NCBI GenBank assembly: GCA_046704785.1
Contig: JBJKRF010000086.1
Span: forward strand, 1-5,946
Length of the DNA: 5,946 nt
Reading direction: 5' to 3'
Origin: JBJKRF01 sp046704785
GTDB lineage: Bacteria; Chloroflexota; Anaerolineae; Anaerolineales; Villigracilaceae
Both the position numbers and the translations under genes were made by a program. This document shows, one piece after another, positions 1-5,946 of this stretch (positions are counted from its first letter, which is position 1; each line of letters opens with the position of its first letter). The notes under the pieces were generated by a model. It was not told the origin of the DNA, searched no databases, and was given only the letters and a program-made list of their open reading frames with translations.

Positions 1-150
1 TGTCAGAGCAGATGGAGCGTGAACTCACGGACTGGAACCGGAAGGCGCCACCGCCGGCCGGCCTGCCGGGCGGGCCACGAACGGCCGGCCGGCGATGCCG
101 AAAGCAGGTGCCGAGGTTCGGATTGCCGGCTGCGGCCGATAGTCGCCCAA
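1..150. other. GC-rich leader with no recognisable gene
   Basis: I see no coding sequence I can name here. By hand count about 106 of 150 bases are G or C, noticeably richer than the genes that follow. One plus frame stays open from base 12 into leuC, but its translation is rich in Pro, Arg, Gly and Ala and has no recognisable motif, so I regard it as a GC-driven open frame. No Shine-Dalgarno-like sequence precedes the ATG at 151, unlike leuD, cimA, leuB and ilvE. The region could be an untranslated leader carrying a structured element, the tail of an unrecognised gene, or low-quality sequence at a contig edge. The sequence alone does not decide. Confidence 0.4.
52..94. repeat. Perfect 12-bp GC-only inverted repeat
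   Basis: Bases 52-63 (cgccggccggcc) are the exact reverse complement of 83-94 (ggccggccggcg), leaving a 19-nt loop. The shared core gccggccggc is itself a palindrome, so it also reads as a direct repeat. As RNA it would form a very stable stem about 56 nt upstream of the leuC ATG. No U-tract follows, so it is not an obvious intrinsic terminator. In a sequence this GC-rich a chance or artefactual origin remains possible. Confidence 0.5.
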
Positions 151-198
151 ATGACAACGCCAAGTACCATCGCCGACTAGATCTGGGACGCGCACGTC
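151..198 (+). other. leuC: leuC N-terminal codons interrupted by in-frame TAG
   Basis: From the ATG at 151, in the same frame as the leuC body, the translation reads MTTPSTIAD, stop, IWDAHV. The IWDAHVV stretch, joined to the V of the GTG at 199, matches the conserved LeuC N-terminus (E. coli has YEKLFDAHVV). The residue just before that stretch is normally Lys in the EK pair. The codon here is TAG at 178-180, one base from AAG. LeuC homology therefore runs across the stop. Restoring it would give 472 residues, close to the E. coli length of about 466. A nonsense mutation, a sequencing or assembly error, or amber suppression would all explain it. Confidence 0.75.
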
Positions 199-1569
199 GT
201 GAGAACGTGCGAGGACTCCGCGGACTTCCCCTCACTCCTCTACATCGACCTGCACCTCGTCCACGAGGTGACCTCGCCCCAGGCCTTTACCGGCCTGCGG
301 CAGCGCGGGCTGAAAGTCCGACGCCCCGACAGGACCGTCGGCACTGTCGACCATTCCATCCCGACGCATGACCCATCTCTCCCGATTGCCGACGCCATGG
401 CCGCGGCCCAGATCAAGCAGATGGAAACCAACGCCGCTGAATTTGGCGTCACGTTGTACGGCATGACCAGCCCTCACCGCGGCATCGTGCACGTCATCGG
501 CCCGGAACTCGGTCTGACGCAACCCGGCATGACCATTGTCTGTGGTGATAGCCATACCTCCACGCACGGCGCTTTTGGCGCGTTGGCCTTCGGGATCGGC
601 ACCAGTGAGGTTGAGCACGTGCTCGCCACGCAGTGCTTGCTGCAGAAGCAGCCCAAGACGTACGAGGTGCGGGTGCAGGGCCAACTCGCCGAGGGCGTTT
701 CCTCCAAAGACATTATCCTGGCCTTGATCGCCAAGATCGGCATCGGCGGTGGAACGGGCCATGTCTTCGAATATACGGGAGATGCCATCCATTCCCTGCC
801 CATGGAACAGCGCATGACCATCTGCAACATGTCCATTGAAGGCGGCGCGCGGGCCGGCATGATCGCCCCCGATGACATCACCATCGAGTACGTGGCCGGA
901 CGCGAGTTTGCGCCCAAAGGCGAACAATGGGATGCCGCTGTCGCACGCTGGAAGCAATTGCCCACCGACGAAGGCGCGACCTACGACAAATCGGTCACGC
1001 TGGATGCATCGAAGCTGACTCCCATGATCACTTACGGTACCAATCCTGGAATGGGAATGTCCATCACCGCACATGTCCCCGACCCGGACAAACTGAGCGA
1101 CGCCTCGCAGAAAGCTGCGCTCGATAAGGCTCTGCGTTACATGGGCCTGCAGCCCGGCCAGCCTTTGCTCGGCAAAAGCGTGGACGTGGTTTTTATCGGC
1201 TCGTGCACCAACTCGCGGATTTCCGACCTGCGTCTGGCTGCCTCCGTCTTGAAAGGGCGCAAAGTGGCCGATAGCCTGCGTGTGATGGTCGTCCCCGGCT
1301 CGCAGGATGTCAAGAAGCAGGCTGAGGCCGAGGGACTCGACAAAGTCTTCAAGGAAGCCGGCGCGGAATGGCGCGAGGCGGGCTGCTCGATGTGCATCGC
1401 CATGAACGGCGACCAGCTCCAGCCCGGCCAGTACGCCGTCAGCACCAGTAACCGCAATTTCGAGGGTCGCCAGGGCGCCGGCGGACGCACCTTCCTGGCC
1501 AGTCCGTTGACCGCGGCGGCGACCGCCTTGACCGGCAAGATCACCGACGTACGGACGCTCTTATCGTGA
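199..1569 (+). CDS. leuC: 3-isopropylmalate dehydratase large subunit, N-terminus disrupted
   Basis: LeuC is the large subunit of isopropylmalate isomerase, the [4Fe-4S] enzyme that with LeuD converts 2-isopropylmalate to 3-isopropylmalate in leucine synthesis. The LLYIDLHLVHEVTSPQAF signature, CGDSHTSTHGAFGALAFG (from about residue 115) and the C-terminal STSNRNFEGRQG are all present. The three cluster cysteines are at 336 (GSCTNSR), 396 and 399 (AGCSMC), counted from the GTG. Their 60- and 3-residue spacing is the same as in E. coli. The GTG at 199 is only the first start after the TAG at 178-180. It has no good ribosome site and removes 16 conserved residues, so the natural start is probably ATG 151. 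The loop between DAHVV and LLYID is three residues longer than in E. coli. The stop overlaps the next gene by 4 nt. Identity is near certain; whether this copy is functional as written is not. Confidence 0.93.
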   Translation: MRTCEDSADFPSLLYIDLHLVHEVTSPQAFTGLRQRGLKVRRPDRTVGTVDHSIPTHDPSLPIADAMAAAQIKQMETNAAEFGVTLYGMTSPHRGIVHVIGPELGLTQPGMTIVCGDSHTSTHGAFGALAFGIGTSEVEHVLATQCLLQKQPKTYEVRVQGQLAEGVSSKDIILALIAKIGIGGGTGHVFEYTGDAIHSLPMEQRMTICNMSIEGGARAGMIAPDDITIEYVAGREFAPKGEQWDAAVARWKQLPTDEGATYDKSVTLDASKLTPMITYGTNPGMGMSITAHVPDPDKLSDASQKAALDKALRYMGLQPGQPLLGKSVDVVFIGSCTNSRISDLRLAASVLKGRKVADSLRVMVVPGSQDVKKQAEAEGLDKVFKEAGAEWREAGCSMCIAMNGDQLQPGQYAVSTSNRNFEGRQGAGGRTFLASPLTAAATALTGKITDVRTLLS

Positions 1570-2309
1570 ATGTTATGGAAAAAGTAACCGCTGAAGTCTG
1601 GAAACTTCCTGCAATCGTCAATCGTTTTCTGTCCTATCGCGCCGCCATCCCACTGGCGCAGGAACAGATCGGCGTGATGATGTCCATTTTGAAGTTCCAC
1701 GCACAGCCCGTTGACAACTTTCTCGACCTGGGCTGCGGTGACGGGATTCTGGCTGCCGCGGTGTTGGGCACCTACCCGTCCAGCCGGGGCGTGTTGGTAG
1801 ATTTCTCGGAGCCGATGTTGGCGCAAGCCCGCGAGGCGCTCAAGGAATATGCCGGTCAACTGATCTTTCTGAACCTCGATTATGGCGAAGCCTCCTGGGT
1901 GGAGGCTGTACGGGGAAAAGGTCCGTTCGACGCGATTGTATCGGGCTATTCCATTCATCACCAGCCGGACGAACGCAAACGGGCGATCTACGAAGAGATT
2001 TTCTCACTGCTCAAGCCGGGCGGCTGGTTCGTCAACATCGAGCACGTGGCGGCAGCGGCACAACTGGCGACCGACCTGTTCGACAATCACCTCATCGACG
2101 AGTACTACGCCATCGAACAGGCCAGCGGCGGAACGCGCACCCGGGCGGAGATGGCGGACGTTTACATGAAGCGTCCCGATAAAGGCGCCAATAAATTGCT
2201 CGCCGTCGATACCCAATGCGCCTGGCTGCGTGAGATCGGTTACGACGAAGTGGATTGCTACTTCCGCGTGTACGAGTTGGCGGTTTTTGCCGGACGCCGC
2301 CCGGCGTAA
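1566..2309 (+). CDS. Class I SAM-dependent methyltransferase, substrate unknown
   Basis: This is a 247-residue Rossmann-type methyltransferase. The SAM-binding glycine motif is DLGCGDG at residues 54-60. The acidic residue at the end of the second strand is D79 (VDFSEPM), and D105 in NLDYG fits the adenine contact. Strand 4 reads FDAIVSGYSIHH (121-132), followed by LKPGGWF (149-155), a Methyltransf_25/12-like pattern. No signal peptide or membrane segment is seen, so it is probably cytosolic. The GTG start overlaps the leuC stop in a GTGA arrangement, suggesting translational coupling. An ATG at 1575 (third codon after the GTG) is an alternative; neither has a convincing ribosome site. It lies between the two isomerase subunit genes, which suggests a link to the pathway. 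A carboxyl methyltransferase acting on isopropylmalate-like acids, as yeast Tmt1 does, is one possibility, but the sequence does not show the substrate. Confidence 0.88.
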   Translation: MNVMEKVTAEVWKLPAIVNRFLSYRAAIPLAQEQIGVMMSILKFHAQPVDNFLDLGCGDGILAAAVLGTYPSSRGVLVDFSEPMLAQAREALKEYAGQLIFLNLDYGEASWVEAVRGKGPFDAIVSGYSIHHQPDERKRAIYEEIFSLLKPGGWFVNIEHVAAAAQLATDLFDNHLIDEYYAIEQASGGTRTRAEMADVYMKRPDKGANKLLAVDTQCAWLREIGYDEVDCYFRVYELAVFAGRRPA

Positions 2310-2335
2310 AAATGTGGTTTTAGGAGAAATCGTTA

Positions 2336-2938
2336 ATGGCTCAATTCACAACACTGACTTCGCGCGTCGTGGTGCTGCCGGTCAATGACATCGACACCGA
2401 CCAGATCATTCCGGCGCGCTTTCTGAAGGCAACCGACAAGAAGGGTATGGGCGATCACCTTTTTGCCGACTGGCGTTACAATGCGGACGGCTCCCCCAAG
2501 CCGGATTTTGTGCTGAATCAGCCCGAATCGCAGGGTTGCCAAATTCTGTTGGCCGGTGACAACTTCGGGTGCGGTTCGTCGCGTGAGCATGCGCCCTGGG
2601 CGCTGACCGGTTTCGGGTTCCGGGCCGTTATCAGCACCTCGTTCGCCGATATCTTCCGTAATAATTCGCTCAAGAACGGCCTGTTGCCCATCGTCGTGGA
2701 CGCGAAGACGCATCATGATTTGTTCGATATGTTGGAAGAAATCCCAACGGCCACGTTGACGGTGGACCTTGCTGCGCAGACGTTGGCCCTGCCCGATGGG
2801 CGCAAGGTAACTTTCCCCATTGATGGCTTTGCCAAGTCCTGTTTGCTTAACGGCGTAGATGAATTAGGATACATCCAGGGCTTTCGAGAGCAAATCGTCG
2901 CGTACGAAGAACGCAACGGCATCGCGATTACAAGCTAA
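2336..2938 (+). CDS. leuD: 3-isopropylmalate dehydratase small subunit
   Basis: LeuD is the swivelling small subunit that completes the LeuC active site; the complex isomerises 2- to 3-isopropylmalate and, in citramalate-using bacteria, citramalate to 3-methylmalate. Its 200 residues match the E. coli-type LeuD length of about 201. The N-terminal NDIDTDQIIPARFLK motif is at 17-31, the substrate-loop motif GDNFGCGSSREHAPW runs from 74, and TSFADIFRNNSLKNGLLP follows. The ATG start is fixed by AGGAG at 2322-2326, nine bases upstream. The gene begins 26 nt after the methyltransferase stop, presumably on the same transcript. It appears intact, with no odd residues in the recognised motifs. LeuC and LeuD genes are normally adjacent; here a 744-nt gene separates them. 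Confidence 0.97.
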   Translation: MAQFTTLTSRVVVLPVNDIDTDQIIPARFLKATDKKGMGDHLFADWRYNADGSPKPDFVLNQPESQGCQILLAGDNFGCGSSREHAPWALTGFGFRAVISTSFADIFRNNSLKNGLLPIVVDAKTHHDLFDMLEEIPTATLTVDLAAQTLALPDGRKVTFPIDGFAKSCLLNGVDELGYIQGFREQIVAYEERNGIAITS

Positions 2939-2944
2939 ATAAAA

Positions 2945-2987
2945 CGGGAACTCTAGAGACGGCGGGAACCGGTACTCAGAGTTCCCG
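2945..2987 (+). repeat. Alternative hairpin competing with the terminator-like stem
   Basis: Bases 2945-2954 (cgggaactct) are the exact reverse complement of 2978-2987 (agagttcccg), a 10-bp stem with a 23-nt loop. The 3' arm overlaps the 3' arm of the stem at 2959-2991, so the two structures exclude each other. The upstream arm begins only 6 nt after the leuD stop codon, where a terminating ribosome would mask it. The loop side contains a small palindrome, ctctagag, at 2951-2958. The pairing is seen directly; a regulatory role is inference. Confidence 0.55.
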
Positions 2988-2991
2988 CCGT
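2959..2991 (+). terminator. Terminator-like hairpin between leuD and cimA
   Basis: Bases 2959-2969 (acggcgggaac) pair perfectly with 2981-2991 (gttcccgccgt), an 11-bp stem with 8 G-C pairs and an 11-nt loop; a G-U pair can extend it. It is followed by ttctatatgtt, which is T-rich but not a clean run, so termination may be partial or the stem may act as an mRNA processing or stabilising element. It sits in the longest gene-free gap downstream of leuC, so it could lower expression of cimA, leuB and ilvE relative to leuCD. Confidence 0.5.
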
Positions 2992-3052
2992 TCTATATGT
3001 TATCGCGAGGGGCTGAACCCTTCGTGATGACCATCTTGTTCCCGGAGGTCTT

Positions 3053-4609
3053 ATGTCGATCCAAATCTATGATACAACCTTGCGCGATGGCACGCAGAGC
3101 GAAGGCTTCAACCTTTCGGCCAGCGATAAAGTGCGCATCGCCAAACGACTCGACGAGTTGGGAGTCGCTTTCATCGAGGGCGGTTGGCCCGGCTCGAACC
3201 CGAAAGATGTGGAGTTCTTTGAGCGGGCCCGTGACCTGGAGTGGCAGACGGCGAAAATCGCTGCCTTTGGCTCCACCTGCCGCGTCAAGGGCGGCCCGGA
3301 AGATGATGCCAACATCAAGGCGTTGATCGATTCGTGCACGTCTGTCTGCACCATTTTTGGGAAGAGCTGGACGTTGCACGTGACTGATGTGTTGTTGACC
3401 ACGCTGGAAGACAACCTGCGCATCATCGAGCAGTCGGTAAGTTACCTGCACGCGCATGAGCGGCGCGTGATCTACGACGCCGAGCATTTCTTCGACGGCT
3501 ACAAAGCCGACAGCGTGTACGCGCTCGAAACGCTCAACGCCGCCGTCCGTGGCGGGGCGGAGATCGTCGTGTTGTGTGATACCAACGGCGGCACCATGCC
3601 CTGGGAAGTGGAGCAAATCGTCGGGGAAGTCAAGGCGGCGGTACAGCATCCTTTTGGTATTCACACGCACAACGATGGCGAATGTGGCGTTATCAACTCG
3701 CTGATGGCGGTGCGCGCCGGGGCTGTACAGGTGCAGGGTACCATCAACGGCTACGGTGAACGCTGCGGCAATGCCAATCTGTGTTCGATTGTGGCCGACC
3801 TGGAACTCAAGCTGGGATTGCAATGTCTGCCGGAAGGTAACCTGGCCAAGCTGTATGAGCTTTCGCACTTCATCGATGAAGTCGCCAACCAGAAACCTAA
3901 CGAGCACTTGCCGTATGTGGGTAAGTCCGCGTTTGCACATAAGGGCGGCGTGCATGTCGCGGCTATGCGCCGCTCGCCGCAGTCTTACCAGCACATCGAG
4001 CCGGAGAAAGTGGGCAACGAGATGCGCGTGGTCGTCTCGGACCTGTCGGGGCGTGGCAACCTGCTCAGCAAGGCCGAAGAATACGGTCTCGAAATGGACA
4101 GCGGCGACGACGTGGTGGACGTGTTGAACGAGATCAAGGCGCTCGAATCGCGCGGCTTCTCTTTCGAGGCCGCCGAGGCCTCCGTGGCCTTGATGATGAA
4201 ACGCCAGGAAATGAACTATAAAATGCCGTTTGAGATGATCGACTTCACCGTCACGGTGGAACACCGTCGCGGGCGTGGAATTTTTGCCGAAGCGACCGTC
4301 AAGGTGCGGCTGCCGTCGGGCGAAATTCTGCACACGGCGGCGGAAGGCAACGGCCCCGTCAATGCTCTTGACCTGGCCCTGCGCAAGGCGTTGATGTCGC
4401 ACTATCCGGTGCTGTCGCACTTCCAACTGGCCGATTACAAGGTGCGCATCCTCGACAGCGACAACGGCACGTCGGCGGTGACGCGTGTGTTGATCGATAC
4501 GCAGAACGGCACCAAGCGCTGGACGACTGTCGGGGCGAGCGCTAACATCATCGAGGCCAGTTGGCGTGCGCTGGTCGACGCCATCGAATATGGCCTGACG
4601 ATTGCGTAA
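3053..4609 (+). CDS. cimA: (R)-citramalate synthase
   Basis: CimA condenses pyruvate with acetyl-CoA to (R)-citramalate, the first step of the threonine-independent isoleucine route. The 518-residue protein has a DRE-TIM metallolyase barrel with YDTTLRDGTQSEG at 6-18 (catalytic R11, metal ligand D12). The metal-binding HTHND is at 204-208, GYGERCGN at 233-240, and KSAFAHKGGVH at 291-301. A LeuA-type dimer/allosteric domain runs from about 390 to the end. The segment EGGWPGSNPKD (42-52) points to the citramalate synthase branch rather than 2-isopropylmalate synthase. ATG 3053 is preceded by GGAGGT at 3044-3049, a rather short 4-5 nt spacing. The C-terminal domain suggests feedback control by an end product, by analogy probably isoleucine. 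A different acyl acceptor cannot be excluded from sequence alone, but this family's assignment is well supported. Confidence 0.93.
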   Translation: MSIQIYDTTLRDGTQSEGFNLSASDKVRIAKRLDELGVAFIEGGWPGSNPKDVEFFERARDLEWQTAKIAAFGSTCRVKGGPEDDANIKALIDSCTSVCTIFGKSWTLHVTDVLLTTLEDNLRIIEQSVSYLHAHERRVIYDAEHFFDGYKADSVYALETLNAAVRGGAEIVVLCDTNGGTMPWEVEQIVGEVKAAVQHPFGIHTHNDGECGVINSLMAVRAGAVQVQGTINGYGERCGNANLCSIVADLELKLGLQCLPEGNLAKLYELSHFIDEVANQKPNEHLPYVGKSAFAHKGGVHVAAMRRSPQSYQHIEPEKVGNEMRVVVSDLSGRGNLLSKAEEYGLEMDSGDDVVDVLNEIKALESRGFSFEAAEASVALMMKRQEMNYKMPFEMIDFTVTVEHRRGRGIFAEATVKVRLPSGEILHTAAEGNGPVNALDLALRKALMSHYPVLSHFQLADYKVRILDSDNGTSAVTRVLIDTQNGTKRWTTVGASANIIEASWRALVDAIEYGLTIA

Positions 4610-4652
4610 TGAAAAAACGGATTCATCGAATTATGCACATTGAGGAGCATTC

Positions 4653-5711
4653 ATGAAAGCGAACATTGTTCTACTCCCCGGCGACGGTATCGGCCCTGAA
4701 GTGGTGGCGCAAGCCGTCCGCGTGCTGGATACCATCGCCGGGAAGTACCAGCATTCTTTTTCTTATACAGAACGGCTGATGGGCGGTTGCTCCATCGACA
4801 AATACGGCACAGCGCTGACGGACGAAACGCTGGCCGACTGCAAGGCGGCGAACGCGGTGCTCCTGGGCGCCGTGGGCGGCCCCCAATGGGACGACCCCAA
4901 AGCCAAGGTGCGCCCCGAGCAGGGCCTGTTGGCGCTGCGCAAAGGGCTGGGCGTCTTTGCCAACCTGCGGCCCGTGAAAGTGCATCCGTTGCTGCTGGAT
5001 TCGTCGCCGCTCAAATCGGAAAAGCTGAAAGGGGTGGACATCCTGGTCATCCGGGAACTGACCGGTGGACTGTATTTTGGTCAGCCCAAGGGCCGCGACA
5101 CGCAGGACGGTCACGAGCGCGCCGTGGATACGCTCGAATATTATGACTTCGAGATACGCCGCGTGGTGGAGCTGGCCTTCCGGCTGGCGCAGGGCCGCAA
5201 GAAGAAAGTCACCTCGGTGGACAAGGCCAATGTGCTCGAGTCGTCGCGCTTGTGGCGGCAGATCGCTGCCGAGATCGGGGCGCAGCACCCGGAGATTGCG
5301 CTGGAACACGTCCTGGTGGATACGGCCTCGATGCGGCTGGTGACGAATCCCGCCTCGATGGATGTGCTCGTCACCGAGAACATGTTCGGCGATATCTTGA
5401 CCGACGAGGCTTCCGTTTTGGCGGGATCGATGGGGATGTTGCCTTCCGCCAGTTTGGGAGAAGACGGCCCCGGGTTGTACGAACCGATCCACGGTTCGGC
5501 CCCAGATATCGCCGGAAAGGGCATCGCCAACCCGACCGGCACCATCCTGTCATCGGCTTTGCTGCTGCGTCACTCGCTGGGCCTGGAGCGCGAAGCCGCT
5601 GTCATCGAAAAGGCAGTGGATGATACAATTAGCGCAGGCTGCCGTACGGGGGATTTGGGCGGCGCGTTGAGTACTCACCAGATGGCCGATGAGATTATCG
5701 CCCGTCTGTAA
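4653..5711 (+). CDS. leuB: 3-isopropylmalate dehydrogenase
   Basis: LeuB oxidises and decarboxylates 3-isopropylmalate to 2-oxoisocaproate with NAD+ and Mg2+ or Mn2+, and acts on 3-methylmalate in the citramalate route. At 352 residues it has the family's usual length. LLPGDGIGPEVV opens the protein. Substrate arginines are R96 and R106 (LRKGLGVFANLRP) and R134, with catalytic Y141 (RELTGGLYFG) and K191 (SVDKANVL). Metal ligands are D223, D247 and D251, with the same 24- and 4-residue spacing as Thermus LeuB. The EPIHGSAPDIAGKGIANP loop carries the Asp-Ile pair typical of NAD rather than NADP use. The start is fixed by GAGGAG at 4642-4647, five bases before the ATG. It follows cimA after 43 nt without a visible terminator, so the two are probably co-transcribed. 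All key residues are present. Confidence 0.98.
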   Translation: MKANIVLLPGDGIGPEVVAQAVRVLDTIAGKYQHSFSYTERLMGGCSIDKYGTALTDETLADCKAANAVLLGAVGGPQWDDPKAKVRPEQGLLALRKGLGVFANLRPVKVHPLLLDSSPLKSEKLKGVDILVIRELTGGLYFGQPKGRDTQDGHERAVDTLEYYDFEIRRVVELAFRLAQGRKKKVTSVDKANVLESSRLWRQIAAEIGAQHPEIALEHVLVDTASMRLVTNPASMDVLVTENMFGDILTDEASVLAGSMGMLPSASLGEDGPGLYEPIHGSAPDIAGKGIANPTGTILSSALLLRHSLGLEREAAVIEKAVDDTISAGCRTGDLGGALSTHQMADEIIARL

Positions 5712-5794
5712 ATCAATTGTGCGTCCGGTGGTTTTGCCTTTCGGTGTCGGAATCGTCGGACGGTTAGAAAAACTCAGCAAAGAGGAGCAATCTT

Positions 5795-5946
5795 ATGGCA
5801 ATGGAATCGAAATTCATCTGGATGGATGGCAAAATGGTCGAGTTCGAGAAGGCCACCGTCCATTTCCTGACGCCCGCGCTGCATTACGGGATGGGCGTGT
5901 TCGAGGGCATCCGCTGCTATAGCACATCCAAAGGGCCAGCCGTGTT
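5795..5946 (+). CDS. ilvE: Branched-chain amino acid aminotransferase, 5' part only
   Basis: Only the first 50 codons lie in the window; the frame is open to the right edge. IlvE is a PLP-dependent class IV aminotransferase that interconverts leucine, isoleucine and valine with their 2-oxo acids, using glutamate as donor. The visible part aligns well with the E. coli IlvE N-terminus: FIWMDGKMVEFEKATVHF, then ALHYGMGVFEGIRCY and SKGPAV, which include substrate-pocket residues. The PLP lysine lies beyond the edge. AGAGGAG at 5781-5787, seven bases upstream, selects ATG 5795 over the in-frame ATG two codons later. The 83-nt gap after leuB holds only a weak 6-bp inverted repeat (5722-5727 with 5757-5762) and no clear promoter or terminator. 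D-amino acid or aminodeoxychorismate lyase relatives of the fold are less likely given the motif match and the neighbours. Confidence 0.92.
   Translation, partial: MAMESKFIWMDGKMVEFEKATVHFLTPALHYGMGVFEGIRCYSTSKGPAV

Noticed and set aside
30..45. TGGAACCG at 33-40, resembling part of the T-box antiterminator consensus
   Set aside because: Only eight bases match, the flanking AGGG and GCG parts of the consensus are absent, and the specifier stem would lie outside the window. Not enough to call a T-box.
12..371. 119-codon plus-strand frame overlapping the leuC start
   Set aside because: The Pro/Arg/Gly-rich translation has no motif and runs through well-conserved leuC sequence in another frame; GC bias explains its length.
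1137..1961. 274-residue minus-strand open frame across the leuC-methyltransferase junction
   Set aside because: It spans the 3' part of leuC and the 5' part of the methyltransferase in antisense, has no recognisable motif and no independent support.
2993..4426. 477-residue open frame on the minus strand opposite cimA
   Set aside because: It lies almost wholly within cimA, whose motifs are unmistakable. Its translation is His/Arg/Val-rich with no family motif, typical of an antisense shadow in GC-rich coding DNA.
4602..4636. Possible promoter upstream of leuB (TTGCGT and TTATGC)
   Set aside because: The spacing is about 23 nt and neither box is a good consensus match.
4633..4656. Seven-codon ORF (MHIEEHS) whose TGA overlaps the leuB ATG
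   Set aside because: It contains the leuB ribosome site, has no ribosome site of its own that I can see and no control codons for a leucine or isoleucine leader peptide; likely chance.
5722..5762. 6-bp inverted repeat in the leuB-ilvE gap
   Set aside because: The stem is short with a loop of about 29 nt and no T-run; too weak to call a terminator.

Overview
This window is a single-strand, plus-strand cluster for branched-chain amino acid biosynthesis. The order is leuC, a class I SAM-dependent methyltransferase, leuD, cimA, leuB, then the first 50 codons of a branched-chain aminotransferase (ilvE) cut off by the right edge. All products except the methyltransferase's are recognised from diagnostic motifs. 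No mobile element, CRISPR array, tRNA or rRNA is visible. Every long ORF on the minus strand lies inside a recognised plus-strand gene and is treated as a shadow.

Layout. Bases 1-150 hold no recognisable gene; they are very GC-rich (about 70% by hand count) and contain a perfect 12-bp inverted repeat. LeuC homology begins at an ATG at 151, but codon 10 is an in-frame TAG (178-180), so the longest uninterrupted reading frame starts at a GTG at 199. leuC (to 1569) overlaps the methyltransferase GTG start by 4 nt. The methyltransferase (1566-2309) is followed after 26 nt by leuD (2336-2938). A 114-nt gap (2939-3052) contains two hairpins that compete for the same 3' arm. cimA (3053-4609), a 43-nt gap, leuB (4653-5711), an 83-nt gap and partial ilvE (5795-5946+) follow.

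How the genes work together. LeuCD isomerises 2-isopropylmalate to 3-isopropylmalate, and LeuB oxidises and decarboxylates it to the precursor of leucine. CimA makes (R)-citramalate from pyruvate and acetyl-CoA. In organisms with this route, LeuCD and LeuB also turn citramalate into 2-oxobutyrate, the isoleucine precursor, so threonine deaminase is not required. IlvE carries out the final transamination of all three branched-chain 2-oxo acids. The cluster therefore looks built to feed both leucine and isoleucine through one LeuCDB set. leuA is not in the window.

Organism. This is a bacterium of moderately high GC with strong GGAG-type Shine-Dalgarno sites. The E. coli-type LeuC/LeuD pair, the CimA of the long LeuA-like family and the gene order would fit a Chloroflexota (for example Anaerolineae) genome or metagenomic contig. 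That placement is inference and of low confidence.

The window is mostly ordinary metabolism. The parts worth a second look are the amber codon and odd leader of leuC, the methyltransferase placed between the two isomerase subunits, and the competing hairpins between leuD and cimA. I saw no convincing sign of a wholly new system.
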